A stretch of DNA of 64,000 bases from Thalassia testudinum (taxonomy: Eukaryota > Streptophyta > Magnoliopsida > Alismatales > Hydrocharitaceae). The notes beneath the pieces are model-generated. The model ran no database searches. It saw nothing but the letters and a program-made list of their open reading frames with translations, and was not told where the DNA came from. Below are positions 54,506 to 64,000 of this stretch, piece after piece. The stretch covers positions 35,144,501 through 35,208,500 of the forward strand of contig JAZHRO010000026.1 of assembly GCA_037157565.1 (NCBI GenBank), in the 5' to 3' direction. Each line of letters begins with the position of its first letter. Positions within the stretch are counted from its first letter, which is position 1. The position numbers and the translations under genes were made by a program.

Positions 54506-56170
54506 GGGCTATTTAAGTATTTAAGTGCCTAGACATTAGGTTAATTCAAACATTTATTTAGCATAAATTAGGATGTAAATAGATTAATTCATATTTTTAA
54601 TTTAATTACATAATCCATTCATTGCATTCATATTTTAAGTGCATTTAGAATTAGCTTAGAATGGCATTCATCTAATTAGATAACCAATTAGGTACATTAT
54701 TTTCATTAATATAAAAGTTGAGGGTTTGTATATAAATGACCCTAATATTTTAACATTATTTTCTTTATTCTTCTTCTTGCAGGAATGGCTGGCTGCCGCA
54801 CCAACGCCACCAGCTGCCGCAGTGAAGAACCCATCCAAGGAGGAGCGGATGTGTTGGATCTGGTCGGGCAGCTGATTTCAAATTTGTGCAGGCCACTACA
54901 AAGGGAGGAGGGAGGCAGTCGAGCTCGGGAGGCCTCCACCATTGACCACCACTGTGCAAAGGAGAGATCTCCTTTCTTCCATTCCATACTGCTGGCCTCA
55001 ATCGTGGCGGCGAGTCTCCACCACCGTGGGCGTGTGGTGTGACAGGCCACACCGCCATCCGAAGCTCGTCCGCATTACCGTGAGCACCTTAGCGTGCATC
55101 TCCCTCACCGTTGTCACCAACCACCACCGTCGCAGCTACCGTTCAACCACCCTTTCAGTCACTTAAGACGTCCGGGAAATTTCCCGGACGTCTAAAGCCA
55201 CCCGCTCACCTTCAGCCTGTACCTTACCGCTCACCCGCGCCCTCTGCCAATAGCATGCGCACCGTCTGAAGTCCACCCGCACCTGCACAACCACATCCGA
55301 CCACTTCACCTCCAGCTCCATCTCTACGCCCTCCAACCGCACCCACTCACCTCAGCCGCACCCGCACCCGCTTACCTCCAGCAGCACCCGCAACTTCCCC
55401 GCTCCTATAGAACCTCCAACTGCACCCGCGCCCTCTGCTAACCGCCAGCAGCACCTGCCTGAAGTCACCCGCAACTTCCCCGCGCTTGCAGAATCGCCAG
55501 CAGCACCCGCTCTCCACGCCAACAGAGCACGCATCGGCTGCAGAGCGTGCCCACGCCTTCAGCCGGCACGCAGCAGCAGCGCGAGGCAGTCCTCACCGCC
55601 AACAGGCCACGCGCGCTCACGCCAAAGCAATTGCAGCACGGCTGCAGCACCTCTGCCGAAGCTCATCCGGCCAGCTCCGGTCGCCGCACGACACGCCGCC
55701 ACCACCACTTCGAAGCCCTCGGTCCAAGGGACTTCCTCCGAGCTTCCCGCGTCCGGCCATCCACTCCTCGTCGCACAAGGCAAAGGGGAAAAAATCCCCT
55801 GTTTTGCTACAGTAACCTGCCAATTAAAAATTACATTTTCTGCCATTGTCACTTTTTAATAATATTTTATTGATTCTGCATTGCGAAAAATATCCTCTTG
55901 TTTCTCAGAATTGCTATTTCAGCATTGTTTCTTGCTTCAACATTAATCTGAAGGCAATTTTGGCTTGATTCTTGTCCAAACTAGCTACGAACAAACGTTT
56001 TTAACTGGTGTGAATTTTAATACGTCATTGCCTCCCTGTAGATACGATCTGCTCCTCTGCGAGTGGTTATTTTTTTTCTTAAATATTGATTAGTCGATTT
56101 TTCCACCACATTAAACTGTAAATGACTTTAAAGCGAATAATCGACCAGTCAGCTAGATCCAAGTCAGGTT
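54506..56170 (+). repeat. Possible Athila-like LTR with GC-rich centre
   Basis: An AT-rich left part is followed by a GC-rich block (54780-55760) and then TACGTCATTGCCTCCCTGTA, which resembles the TCTGCCTCCCTGAGTTCGA of the E6/E7 U5. Boundaries and primer site were not found. ORFs in the GC-rich block show no conserved domain. Confidence 0.4.
55166..55193. promoter_or_regulatory. 28-bp perfect palindrome
   Basis: AGACGTCCGGGAAA/TTTCCCGGACGTCT is its own reverse complement. It combines the AGACGTC arm with a GGGAAATTTCCC core that also occurs, as GGGAAATTTTCCC, in the E1 LTR (5287-5299). Confidence 0.85.
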
Positions 56171-56179
56171 ATTGATTCT

Positions 56180-56650
56180 ATGCATCATGATTTATTTTGT
56201 GGTGGAAATCTCGATTATGAATCAAGTTTAGAAACTGATTTTTGCATATTCTCCGATGATTTCGAATCATACTCTGATTTCGAAGAACCTTTGTTTCCAG
56301 ACGATTATGAGCTAGTCTACGACCTTAGCATCCATGACCTGTCCTTTGGTTATGATGCTGAGGCCAATGATTTGGACCGCGATGCAGCCACACCACATAC
56401 AGAGCCTATCAAAATTCGATCCCAACCTCGATCTGCCATCGGAATCAATTTTTACTTTGATTCACCTCTCTAATTCGGTTGCATATGATTCACCTCCATC
56501 TTTTGATCAGGAATTGAACATTGATCAGGCCGAGAATCACATCTTATCCTTCTCTGATCACACCCATAGGGTTCCTACGTTTTCCACATATCCATTATCT
56601 TTTGAGGACCCCTACTTTGATCAGGCTGAGCAGATTCAGCCAAATCGGTG
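56180..56650 (+). pseudogene. Unknown acidic ORF with one frameshift
   Basis: MHHDLFCGGNLDYESSLETD, then FEEPLFPDDYELVYDLSIHD, stopping at 56473. Another frame continues with SVAYDSPPSFDQELNIDQAE and YPLSFEDPYFDQAEQI to 56651. It is acidic and aromatic, and no family is recognised. Downstream comes the post-ORF motif (57125-57160), so it occupies the place the acidic ORF has in E5/E6. Confidence 0.5.
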
Positions 56651-56651
56651 A

Positions 56652-58462
56652 TTCGCGTTTCCACATCTTCTGAGCCACATAGCATTTGGTGGGCTCCACA
56701 CTTATTGATTCACATCCATCAACCCACCAAACTGATTGGATTTGTCTGCATCATCAGCTCGTTGATCTGAACAAGCACTTGGTTGGACCAACCATGCTAC
56801 TCATCAAGGTGCTTGTTCTACAAAATTCCTCTGATTTGACCACCCCTTCTCCTTGACCGCCTTCTTCTCATCTGAAGGCATTGAATTTAGCACTTAACGG
56901 GAGGCAACTCGTCATTCCAAAAATGGAGACCCTTCTGATGATCCTTTTGAGCTACACTCCTACTGCAATTTTGGGTTCAACTTTAGAATAACCAACTCCA
57001 TGTTTGGTACTTGTATCAAAGCTTGAAATCATCCGTAATAGTCATCCCGACCTGTTTGCCCACCCTTTGACCCTGTTAAAATCCTTGAACCAAGCTGAAT
57101 TTATACCCTCCTGGTTTACAATGAGAATATTGCAAAACTTAGGAATGGGGGGGTGTTAAAGTGTAAACAAATGGAAATTCAATTCTTTGTGGAGTTCGCA
57201 CAAAAAAATACATATTCAAAAAAAAATGGAGAAAGGGAGGGAAAATTTTGAGAAATGATTGAAGATCTTTCTTGATGAGGAAATACAAAAAAATGTCTAA
57301 AAGGAGCAAAATCAAGAAAAAAATCGATAGTCATAGCAATTGATTATGGGATTTACTTAAGTTCTATACCAAATCAAAACAAGGATTAAGTCTTGAAGTG
57401 CTAAAGACAAGGAGGTTAGTAATAAGTGCTGATCTTATGCCTCTTGAACTTATTGTAGGGCTTAAACACTCACGTATTCATTAAGATTCGGATTAATCCT
57501 GAAGAGGTTGAGGAAAGTGTAAAGTTGATGTATTATGTCGAAGGCTTAGGGATTATTTGGCCCCTTTGGTTGCCCTTTGGTATGCAAGACTTGGTAACCT
57601 AAGCACCCAAAATCACACACTAGTTTAGTTCAGTGTGCTTAACGAAGAAATAATGCAAAAATTATTCTGTTCTAAAAAGCCATCTTGAAGATTTAGCTTA
57701 GGAGCAGCTCGAAGACACAAGTTGATTGGACGAGTTCCCAACGCGGAGAGGTGGAAAATTCTCCTCGAAGATGCGTATTAACATATCATCTCCTCAGTGC
57801 TTGTCTCCTAGGATATCTAAATATCCTACCGGGGGCATGTAAGCACTTTGTGCTGGTTCAAGTGCCATGGGCGAGATTATTCTGAAATGTCGATCGCTAG
57901 GGCCTTAATTTAGCTACAAAATGCCATGGGTGGTACTATCCTGAAGTGACAAAAGCCAAGAGTTCTAGGGGTTACCATGGGCAGTGCTATCCCGAAGCAT
58001 CGAAAGCCAGTAACCCTTCGAGGATTGATGGTGGGGACAAGGAATCTGATACCGATCGTGTTTAGAGCCAATTCAAGGTTGGATCTAGGGAAATATAAAA
58101 AGAAAAGAGAGAAAACTCTCCAAATGAAATATCCTTCTCTATCTCTCTCTCATCAAAATGCACTGGCAAACTAAACCTGAACATGATACGCCTACTCTGC
58201 TTTAACCGCTGGGGTCAACGAACCTCTAGGCAGTTTTTGCGAACCTTAGAAACCTTTGTGGCAGACCCAGGCTGAAGTTGGTCAGGTATGGATCTTGGCT
58301 GATACTTGAATACCTCTAGGCTTATTATTGGCATTCTATTCTAATTTTTAGAGAGTGGCACAAATCAGGCATCTGAACATAAAAGCATGGTCTATAGATC
58401 TAGTTCTTTCCTAGAATTTTGCTAGGGACTAGCAAAAGTTATGCATGGGAGTATGATGCTAA
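56652..58462 (+). other. 3' non-coding region of an older Athila-like element (E11)
   Basis: Contains a weak copy of the post-ORF motif (57125-57160, ...TTAGGAATGGGGGGGTG). It also holds three copies of a roughly 50-bp repeat and ends with TTTTGCTAGGGACTAGCAAAA and TGCATGGGAGTA. That end matches the 3' end of the E5 internal region (ending GGCATGGAGATA), the likely polypurine priming site. Confidence 0.6.
57873..58022 (+). repeat. Three-copy ~50-bp direct repeat
   Basis: Units start near 57873, 57923 and 57974 with (G/A)CCATGGG, then GCTATCC(T/C)GAAG- and CGAAAGCCA-type blocks. It lies in the place where E5/E6 carry their paired repeats but is different in sequence. Confidence 0.65.
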
Positions 58463-58539
58463 CACCATCATTAGCTATAACTAACTTGAATTAGTTGAAA
58501 TCAAGTGATAAATGCTCCTGAATGGTCTCCTGAGAGTTG
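58463..58539 (+). repeat. E11 3' LTR stub, cut by E6
   Basis: TGATGCTAACACC begins directly after the purine-rich GCATGGGAGTA, as an LTR should. After 77 bp the E6 LTR starts (58540). The 5 bp before E6 are AGTTG; the matching copy would be outside the window. Confidence 0.5.
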
Positions 58540-58992
58540 TGATGTAAACATGTTTACATTACATAAGATGTCTATTTATGCATGTTCTTAAGCATAGAAT
58601 TGCATTACATACTATAAATATTGCATAGCATGCATCATCTTGCATTTAGATTAGTTTGAATAAAATGGAGGTTAATTGTCTCCTTTTATGTTCAGGGAAA
58701 GGGTAAATTTTTATTGGGGCCTTGGATTGAAGATGCAACTGTACATATTTGATCAGAGCGACAATTTGAGTTCAATGACTCCAAGATTTCCCTAATCAGA
58801 CATCTGTAGCATTAGATAGAGATCAAGGAACCCTAGAAGATCAAGGGGCAAGATGGTGTAAATCCACACTTCAGACAACAAATTCTATTGCACGGATGGA
58901 TTCGGATCAACGATCGCAGTTTAGCGGCATGAAAATCGACTCAATCCGACAACTGTGGCACCATCTACATCATCCAAAAGATGGACGGCCAA

Positions 58993-59016
58993 GATGGCGC
59001 CACGTGGTGCCATCTC
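58993..59016. promoter_or_regulatory. CACGTG-centred near-palindrome in E6
   Basis: AGATGGCGCCAC/GTGGTGCCATCT; homologous to 40469-40492 and 46263-46286. Confidence 0.6.
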
Positions 59017-59142
59017 AGCCGCCCAATCGGCTGCTGCACCCGCTGCTCCCTCTCTTCTTCAATCTGAGCGTCGCTTCTCTGTTGTTGGATGATCATCCAA
59101 CCGTTGTGGATGCGCTTGCACAGATCTTAACCGCAACACAAA

Positions 59143-59211
59143 CGCTTGTGTAGCGCGTTGGTTGAATGTGCTCGCGAGATCAGGAGGCGTGCGTTCGAGC
59201 CTACGTAAGCG
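59143..59211 (+). other. tRNA-like cassette in E6 LTR
   Basis: CGCTTGTGTAGCGCGTTGG (A-box-like), CTCGCGAGAT and GCGTTCGAGCCTAC (B-box-like), closed by CGCTT...AAGCG. Homologous in place and sense to 46491-46557. Confidence 0.6.
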
Positions 59212-59565
59212 GCTGCTGAGGCGCAGTGAGCGGGTGTGATTGACTGCTCGATCGCGATCGAGCGGTTGAGCGCGCTCAAAAGCACTCACGCCGCATTAGA
59301 CACCCGCGCGTAACGCGGGATCAGACATTAGGGAGCGTGCGGTTGAGGCGCGGTAAGGATGCATCTCACCGTTTGATCTCGCGATCGAACGGTCGAGATT
59401 TCAAGAACATGAACGCACGTTTCACGCGTGGGAGGCGAGCGGGCTTGCGAGTGCCGCCCATGAAGGCCACGTTTGGACCTTTAGCGACGATTTTATCTGT
59501 CACTAAAGGTCCTGAATTAATGTTTTTCAAATTAAAAAGACCAAATTGCCCTCACTCCTTGCAAC

Positions 59566-59573
59566 TATAAAAG
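59566..59573 (+). promoter_or_regulatory. TATA box, E6 5' LTR
   Basis: GCAACTATAAAAGGAGAACC, canonical, about 680 bp before the LTR end. Confidence 0.75.
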
Positions 59574-60246
59574 GAGAACCCCTCCATATGAAATTTTCAT
59601 CCCTTCTTTCTTTTCTCTCCGTCTCCAAAGCTCATGAGAAGCTTATTCCACACCTGGGATGCTTCTCAAGAGATAAAGTCAAATTTTCGCCCTCATTTCG
59701 GAAGCGGATCCCGCGACGACGATGACATGCTGCCCCGTTCCCATTCTTTCCGCTTCGTCCTCCTTCGTCCTGCTCCGTTCCCCGTCTTCCAGGCGTCGTC
59801 CCATTCGGCTCATCCTCCAAGCGACCGTCGAGGAGGATATTTCTCTCTCCGTTCTTTTTAATGCTACTTAGAATAGATTTACTGCTTTCTAGTGTAATCA
59901 TTTTCTGCTTTCTAGTCGTACTGAGTAGTGTAATGAACAATCTCTTTGATAATGAATTCTATGTTTATTCTACATCTCTTTTTTATTTTTGTTTGTAATA
60001 TTCTCTCTCTCTCTCTTTCTTCTATTTATTGAAAATAGATAGATAGTTTCTAATCAATTATTCTACTTCGTGACAAATAAAACAAATGCGTATTTTTAAT
60101 CAAATGTCTGCCTCCCTGAGTTCGACCCGAGATTTCTATTACGATACCAAATTTTATTTGTTGAACACGAGTTCTTCGCTTTCAAACTACGACGACAGGT
60201 TTTTCAAAACCAAATACGTTAGCGTAGTAACTCGTAGCATTAACAT

Positions 60247-60264
60247 TTTGGCGCCGTTGTCGGG
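60247..60264 (+). other. E6 primer binding site (Asp tRNA)
   Basis: TGGCGCCGTTGTCGGGGA, one change from the E5 site and from the exact tRNA-Asp complement; it lies 3 bp after the LTR end. Confidence 0.9.
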
Positions 60265-60350
60265 GAGGCGACGCTATTTGATTTTTTTTTCGCATTTTCC
60301 AACTTTCGAACCATTTACCTCACTGCTCTCCTTTCTTATTGTGATTGTAG

Positions 60351-60408
60351 GTACTCTTTTGAGACGAGCAAAAGCGGTAGATTGGAGCAAAGTGCTGTTG
60401 AAGGTTCT
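60351..60408 (+). other. E6 predicted leader exon (58 nt)
   Basis: Preceded by TTGTGATTGTAG and followed by GTAAGT. It starts GTACTCTTTTGAGACGAGC and aligns with the E5 exon. It contains no AUG. Confidence 0.5.
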
Positions 60409-61398
60409 GTAAGTTATCCCCCACCTCCCACCCATTAGTTTTCATTTCACCACATAACTACACAAACATCAATCAACCTAGGTGTTCTTATAAACTTTAG
60501 AGTTAGTTTTGTTTGTTTGTTTGACACCCACACCCGCCTCAACCTTCACATTTAAAAAGAAAAATAAAAAAAATCTCATAGAGGTACACAACCTTATCTG
60601 ATTTTCAAACTCAACCGGTAGACTGATCTTTGGAGTCGGTACACACATCCAAACACATAATTGAGTAGAAATCAGATTAGGTAATCACTTGTGTCTAATT
60701 AAGTGGTGCAACAGGCCAATTGTTTGAGTTGATTTGGCTGCACCACTTCAATTAAAATCAACTCATCAAGTTGCTACCGCTTAGGTTCAACTCTTAGGGA
60801 TTTACCAGGCACTCCACATTCTTTTCAGTTTCAAAGGAAAACATCTTCACCTGTGCTTTCAAAACTTGGTGTGCCAACAAAACTTGTTTGAAAATACCTA
60901 AAGTTGAATCCTAAAAGCTGCTAAGCAAGATTTGAACCCTAAAATTCATCGCATCAAAAATAATCTTGCTTGAAACCACTAGTTATGCATGCACACACAC
61001 ATCAATCAATCATTAAGGGCACAACCTAGATAAAGGGCCCATCACATTCCAAAGTGCATTCTAACCTAGCCCTAAATGAAACAGAGTAGACATTGGCCTT
61101 AAGGATTTGACTCGCTCTTCAGAGCCCAGAATGAGATCATTTTTGATTAGTCTGTTTCTACTATTCAATCTGATGTCTAGCTAGGGGAGCAGAATCAAAC
61201 GATCGCGGCTAGGGGGTACACTAGGAACCGGAGGTGCAAGCCGAAGGAAGAACCTTCTCCTCAGTCCCTCCTTCTAATTAGTTGGATTGAACAGACAAAA
61301 ATAGATCAACTCATTTCTTTATCTCAAGATTGGTTCTGGGAGTCTGTAGGTCTTTAGGCTAGCCCACTTAAGGATATGTTTGATTGCTTGTATTGCAG
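60409..61398 (+). other. Predicted intron of E6 (GTAAGT...TTGCAG)
   Basis: Donor TTCT|GTAAGT and acceptor TTGCTTGTATTGCAG|GGCGCC are both conserved in E5. The sequence between is AT-rich and has no ORF of note. Confidence 0.6.
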
Positions 61399-61423
61399 GG
61401 CGCCTTTCTTCCTCCCGTCTATC

Positions 61424-62895
61424 ATGAATCCTTCCACATTTTATACGCATTCCCGCTCTTTCCCTCCTGTTATGAGTTATCCTCAACATGACGATTACCC
61501 CGACTCGTACTATAATCAACCATCAGTTAGTTGGGATAACTTAGATTGGGGACACAATTCTGGTCCTCTGTGTTTAGGTTCTAACCCTAAACACTATGAT
61601 TGTGATATTTATCCTTCTCAAAGCCACATCGATTATAGATCGTTAACCTTTCATGGATAACCTAATACGATCTACAATCAAGAATGATACACTGATCCTT
61701 ACCCATCCTCTGATTACACTGCCTTTAGGTCATCACTACCTTTTGAACAATCCGAAATGACCTATTATCAAGAAGGGTATAATGAATTTCAATTCGTTAA
61801 CTCCTCTACACTGATCCCAAACCTGCCCAACCTTAAACCAAGGCATTTGGTTCATGTTAACCAGGTTCAAGATAAGGTTCTGGCTAACTTGAGGAATATC
61901 ATACAATCTTTAGAAGTTTAGCCAATACCTTGCATTGAAAAATTGGAGCCCTTGATTGAGATGATTGATGATTTGAATAAGAATTTGTTGGATTGGCTCT
62001 AGGATGTTAAGGATAAGAACCTGGGTGAGTTTCTACTTGGGAAGTTAGCGAAATTGAGAATTAGATTTATGGTTGCTTTGGTTCAATCGAGGGATGATTC
62101 CCAGGATGAACCCCCTTTAGGAGAGCCAAGGTCAGAACCTGCTTAGGCACTTGTCGGGGGGGACACGTGTTACGAGGTTGACCATATTGAATTGTAGCAA
62201 CCAATTAAGGACGATCTGATTTCTTCACCTGAAATCCCTGAGCCAGGATATGTGGAAACGTATATCTCCATGGACCAGAAAATGACAGATGATTTTGGGA
62301 CATACATTAATACGGATTTGGATTTCTTTGATTCTGATGGTGAAGATTCAAGTTGCAAAGTCTCACGCGAGTTTACAGAACACGATTTTTGTGAGATGAT
62401 TGGGCCTGAGGAATCTGATAGATCATTTGATAGCTCAATAACTGAGGAAACTGATCTTATTGGGGCTCACATTATGAATCCAAAATCGCATTTTCTGGAG
62501 GATTCAATCCAATGCCCTGATTGTCAGTTACACCCCATTGAGCTTATCGATGATTATGTTTTTGCGATAATTAGACCCAAGTCAATTCTGATTCAGCCAC
62601 ACCTTTTAGACTTGGAAATTTTAGACGGGGTGATTAATATGCAGGAGGTCCCGAAATTTGACATTCTGAATGAGGAGGATAGGAGCTAGGAAATTTTGAT
62701 TTGGGAAGCAAATTCTGGAGGAAATAGAAGACCGAGTCTAAGGGTTCCAATTCATCTGAAACCATCAAACCAAAACCCTTATGACATTTGTTCTGAGGGT
62801 GTTCAACCCAAGCATACATTCATTGATTATCCTTTTGATGTCGAATTCTCTGTAAACCGACTCTTTGGTCTTTGGTTGCATCCTCATAAATTATA
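61424..62895 (+). pseudogene. E6 unknown acidic protein, interrupted by stops
   Basis: Homologue of the E5 protein; product unknown. The first AUG after the acceptor gives MNPSTFYTHSRSFPPVMSYP. It continues with DNLDWGHNSGPLCLGSNPK, VLANLRNIIQSLEV, LGEFLLGKLAKLRIRFMVAL and SRDDSQDEP. The acidic open part 62252-62689 follows, with PKSILIQPHLLDLEILDGV, and then LRVPIHLKPSN and RFWVIFIQNLR. Stops occur near 61658, 61918, 62001, 62143, 62195 and 62687. The best-kept blocks are the FLLGKL and KSILIQP segments. No known enzymatic motif is visible. Confidence 0.75.
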
Positions 62896-63217
62896 GGCCC
62901 AACCCCACTTGCATACTGATTTTAGGTTTTGGGTAATTTTTATCCAAAACCTTAGATATTCTTGATTATGGGGTATGAGTTTGCACCACAATATGGTCCA
63001 CATTGTAGACATCTGTTGGCAGGTCAGAGGTTTCTTCTTTTTATTCTGATTCTGATATGCACTATGAATTCTTTATTTCTCTTTTTTGTATAGTGTGCCT
63101 AGCTGAAGGCACTAAATTTAGCACATTTACAGTTTTTGTTTATCTCGAAGCAGACCTGACAATCATGCAATTCAAGTGCTTTGTACTCTAATCCACTCTG
63201 TTTTATGTCTTTTTAAT

Positions 63218-63255
63218 ACAATGAGGACATTGAATTATATAGGCATGGGGGGTGG
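63218..63255 (+). other. Post-ORF motif in E6
   Basis: ACAATGAGGACATTGAATTA followed by TAGGCATGGGGGGTGG; counterpart of the motif near 25550-25615 in E4 and 30050-30090 in E5. Confidence 0.6.
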
Positions 63256-63657
63256 ATATTCATCTCTGAATTTATTTATTAGCTCCATAGATTTATTTTA
63301 TTTTATTTTATTTATATATATTAAAAAAATTTGGAATTAGGAAAGAGAACTTGGGTTTAAGAAAATTTTCAATTTTAGGAAATATTACATTAGGATCTGA
63401 ACACAAAGACCCTTCAGGTCTTTAGACTTAATCAGCCTGTGTACCCATTAAAATGTGGATTTGTTTTTCGAGTCCTCGCCAACCTGAATTCTATTTTAAT
63501 TCGAGTAAATAAGTTTGGGTGATAAGTACACGGCTTATCAACCCTCCCTCTGATTTGAGGGAACTTTAAGCCTAAAGCATCTACACACTATCTTGTCATT
63601 GACTCATTAATCGGCGGTTCTAACTGAAATTGGGTAGCTAATGAACCTTCTAGGGTG

Positions 63658-63720
63658 ATATGGTTGGTAAGTTATCATGGGTAACAGCCCATAGGTAGGT
63701 TGTCCAGAGCCCAGTCACTG
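63658..63720 (+). repeat. E6 internal repeat copy A
   Basis: TATGGTTGGTAAGTTATC, ATGGGTAACAGCCCAT and GGTTGTCCAGAGCCCAGTCA; pairs with 63881-63940. Confidence 0.75.
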
Positions 63721-63880
63721 GACCATTCACTTTTTGTTGCCTTTAGGTAAATCTTAGACCAGGGAAGCCACCTACTTAAAATAAAAAAAAGAAAAAGAAA
63801 GTAAAAAAGAAAAGAAAAAAAAATAAAAGGAGAAAAGAAAAAAAAAGAAAACAAAAGAAATAAGCCACACCGCCACACGA

Positions 63881-63940
63881 GTATGGCTGGCAAGTTGTCG
63901 GTGGTAACAGCTCATCAACCGGTTGTTCAGAACCTAGCTC
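63881..63940 (+). repeat. E6 internal repeat copy B
   Basis: TATGGCTGGCAAGTTGTC, GTGGTAACAGCTCATC and GGTTGTTCAGAACCTAGCTC, about 220 bp after copy A across an A-rich tract. Confidence 0.75.
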
Positions 63941-64000
63941 AATAAATGCACTGAAAATTCCCAAAACACTTAGGTAGAAGTGGAGAAGTAGAATAAACCA

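Larger units (their letters stand above)
58540..60243 (+). repeat. E6 5' LTR (1,704 bp)
   Basis: TGATGTAAACATG...GTAGCATTAACA followed by the primer site. Homologous along its length to E7 (E8 excluded). Confidence 0.92.
58540..64000 (+). mobile_element. E6: non-autonomous Athila-like element, same kind as E5, runs off window
   Basis: 5' LTR 58540-60243, Asp-tRNA primer site, leader exon, predicted intron, unknown acidic ORF, post-ORF motif and paired repeats. All are in the order seen in E5 on the other strand. No RT, integrase or protease is present in the 3.7 kb of internal sequence visible. The 3' LTR lies beyond 64000. Confidence 0.9.

Noticed and set aside
54742..55873. ORFs of 60-109 codons in the GC-rich block, preceded by a TTCTTCTTCTTGCAG splice-acceptor-like sequence
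   Set aside because: There is no conserved domain, frames on both strands are equally open, and composition explains them. A host exon cannot be supported.
1..64000. CRISPR array, bacterial operon or organellar insertion
   Set aside because: No regularly spaced identical repeats with unique spacers, no bacterial gene organisation, and no plastid or mitochondrial genes seen.

Overview
This is plant nuclear DNA from a repeat-rich, heterochromatic stretch, almost certainly of a flowering plant. Essentially everything recognisable is LTR retrotransposon of the Ty3/gypsy superfamily, from two lineages. The first is chromovirus (Tekay/Del type): long LTRs of about 2.7-2.9 kb, an initiator-Met tRNA primer site, and gag-protease-RT-RNase H-integrase ending in a chromodomain-like tail. 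The second is Athila-type: an Asp-tRNA primer site TGGCGCCGTTG(C/T)CGGGGA, an Athila-style protease/RT/integrase, and a non-autonomous relative with its own unknown acidic ORF. I see no convincing host gene, rRNA, functional tRNA or CRISPR. The species cannot be named from the sequence.

Layout (E numbers are my labels). About 640-2256: an old Athila-type LTR remnant on the minus strand. 2457-2926: one copy of a dispersed repeat. 2927-24720: minus-strand chromovirus cluster. E2 (3' LTR, decayed internal region, 5' LTR at 21068-23701) is followed without a break by a truncated second internal region (E3, to 24720). The younger element E1 (2980-13666) lies 53 bp inside E2's 3' LTR, with decayed but recognisable target duplications. 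24721-about 40043: minus-strand Athila-type element E4 (gag, protease, RT, RNase H, integrase, all degenerate). Its RNase H gene is split by E5 (27384-34669), a complete non-autonomous element with a perfect AGGAT duplication. 40044-40795: an Athila-type LTR carrying a tRNA-like cassette.

41765-53627: two AT-rich inverted arms. In the left arm sit three solo LTRs nested like dolls: E9 (43867-50361), inside it E7 (45813-50337), inside that E8 (47118-49875). Each has a 5-bp target duplication (CTCAA/TTCAA, TGGAG, CCCAT). 53628-58539: plus-strand remnants of further Athila-like elements with acidic ORFs, ending in an LTR stub. That stub is interrupted at 58540 by E6, which is the same non-autonomous family as E5 on the opposite strand and runs off the window.

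The most novel material is: (1) the E5/E6 family, with a conserved leader exon, splice signals, unknown ORF and paired internal repeats; (2) tRNA-like cassettes inside LTRs and a tRNA-like stem with compensatory changes in the inverted arms; (3) palindromes built on AGACGTCT and CACGTG that recur in LTR families which otherwise look unrelated; and (4) the fully ordered insertion history, read from target duplications.
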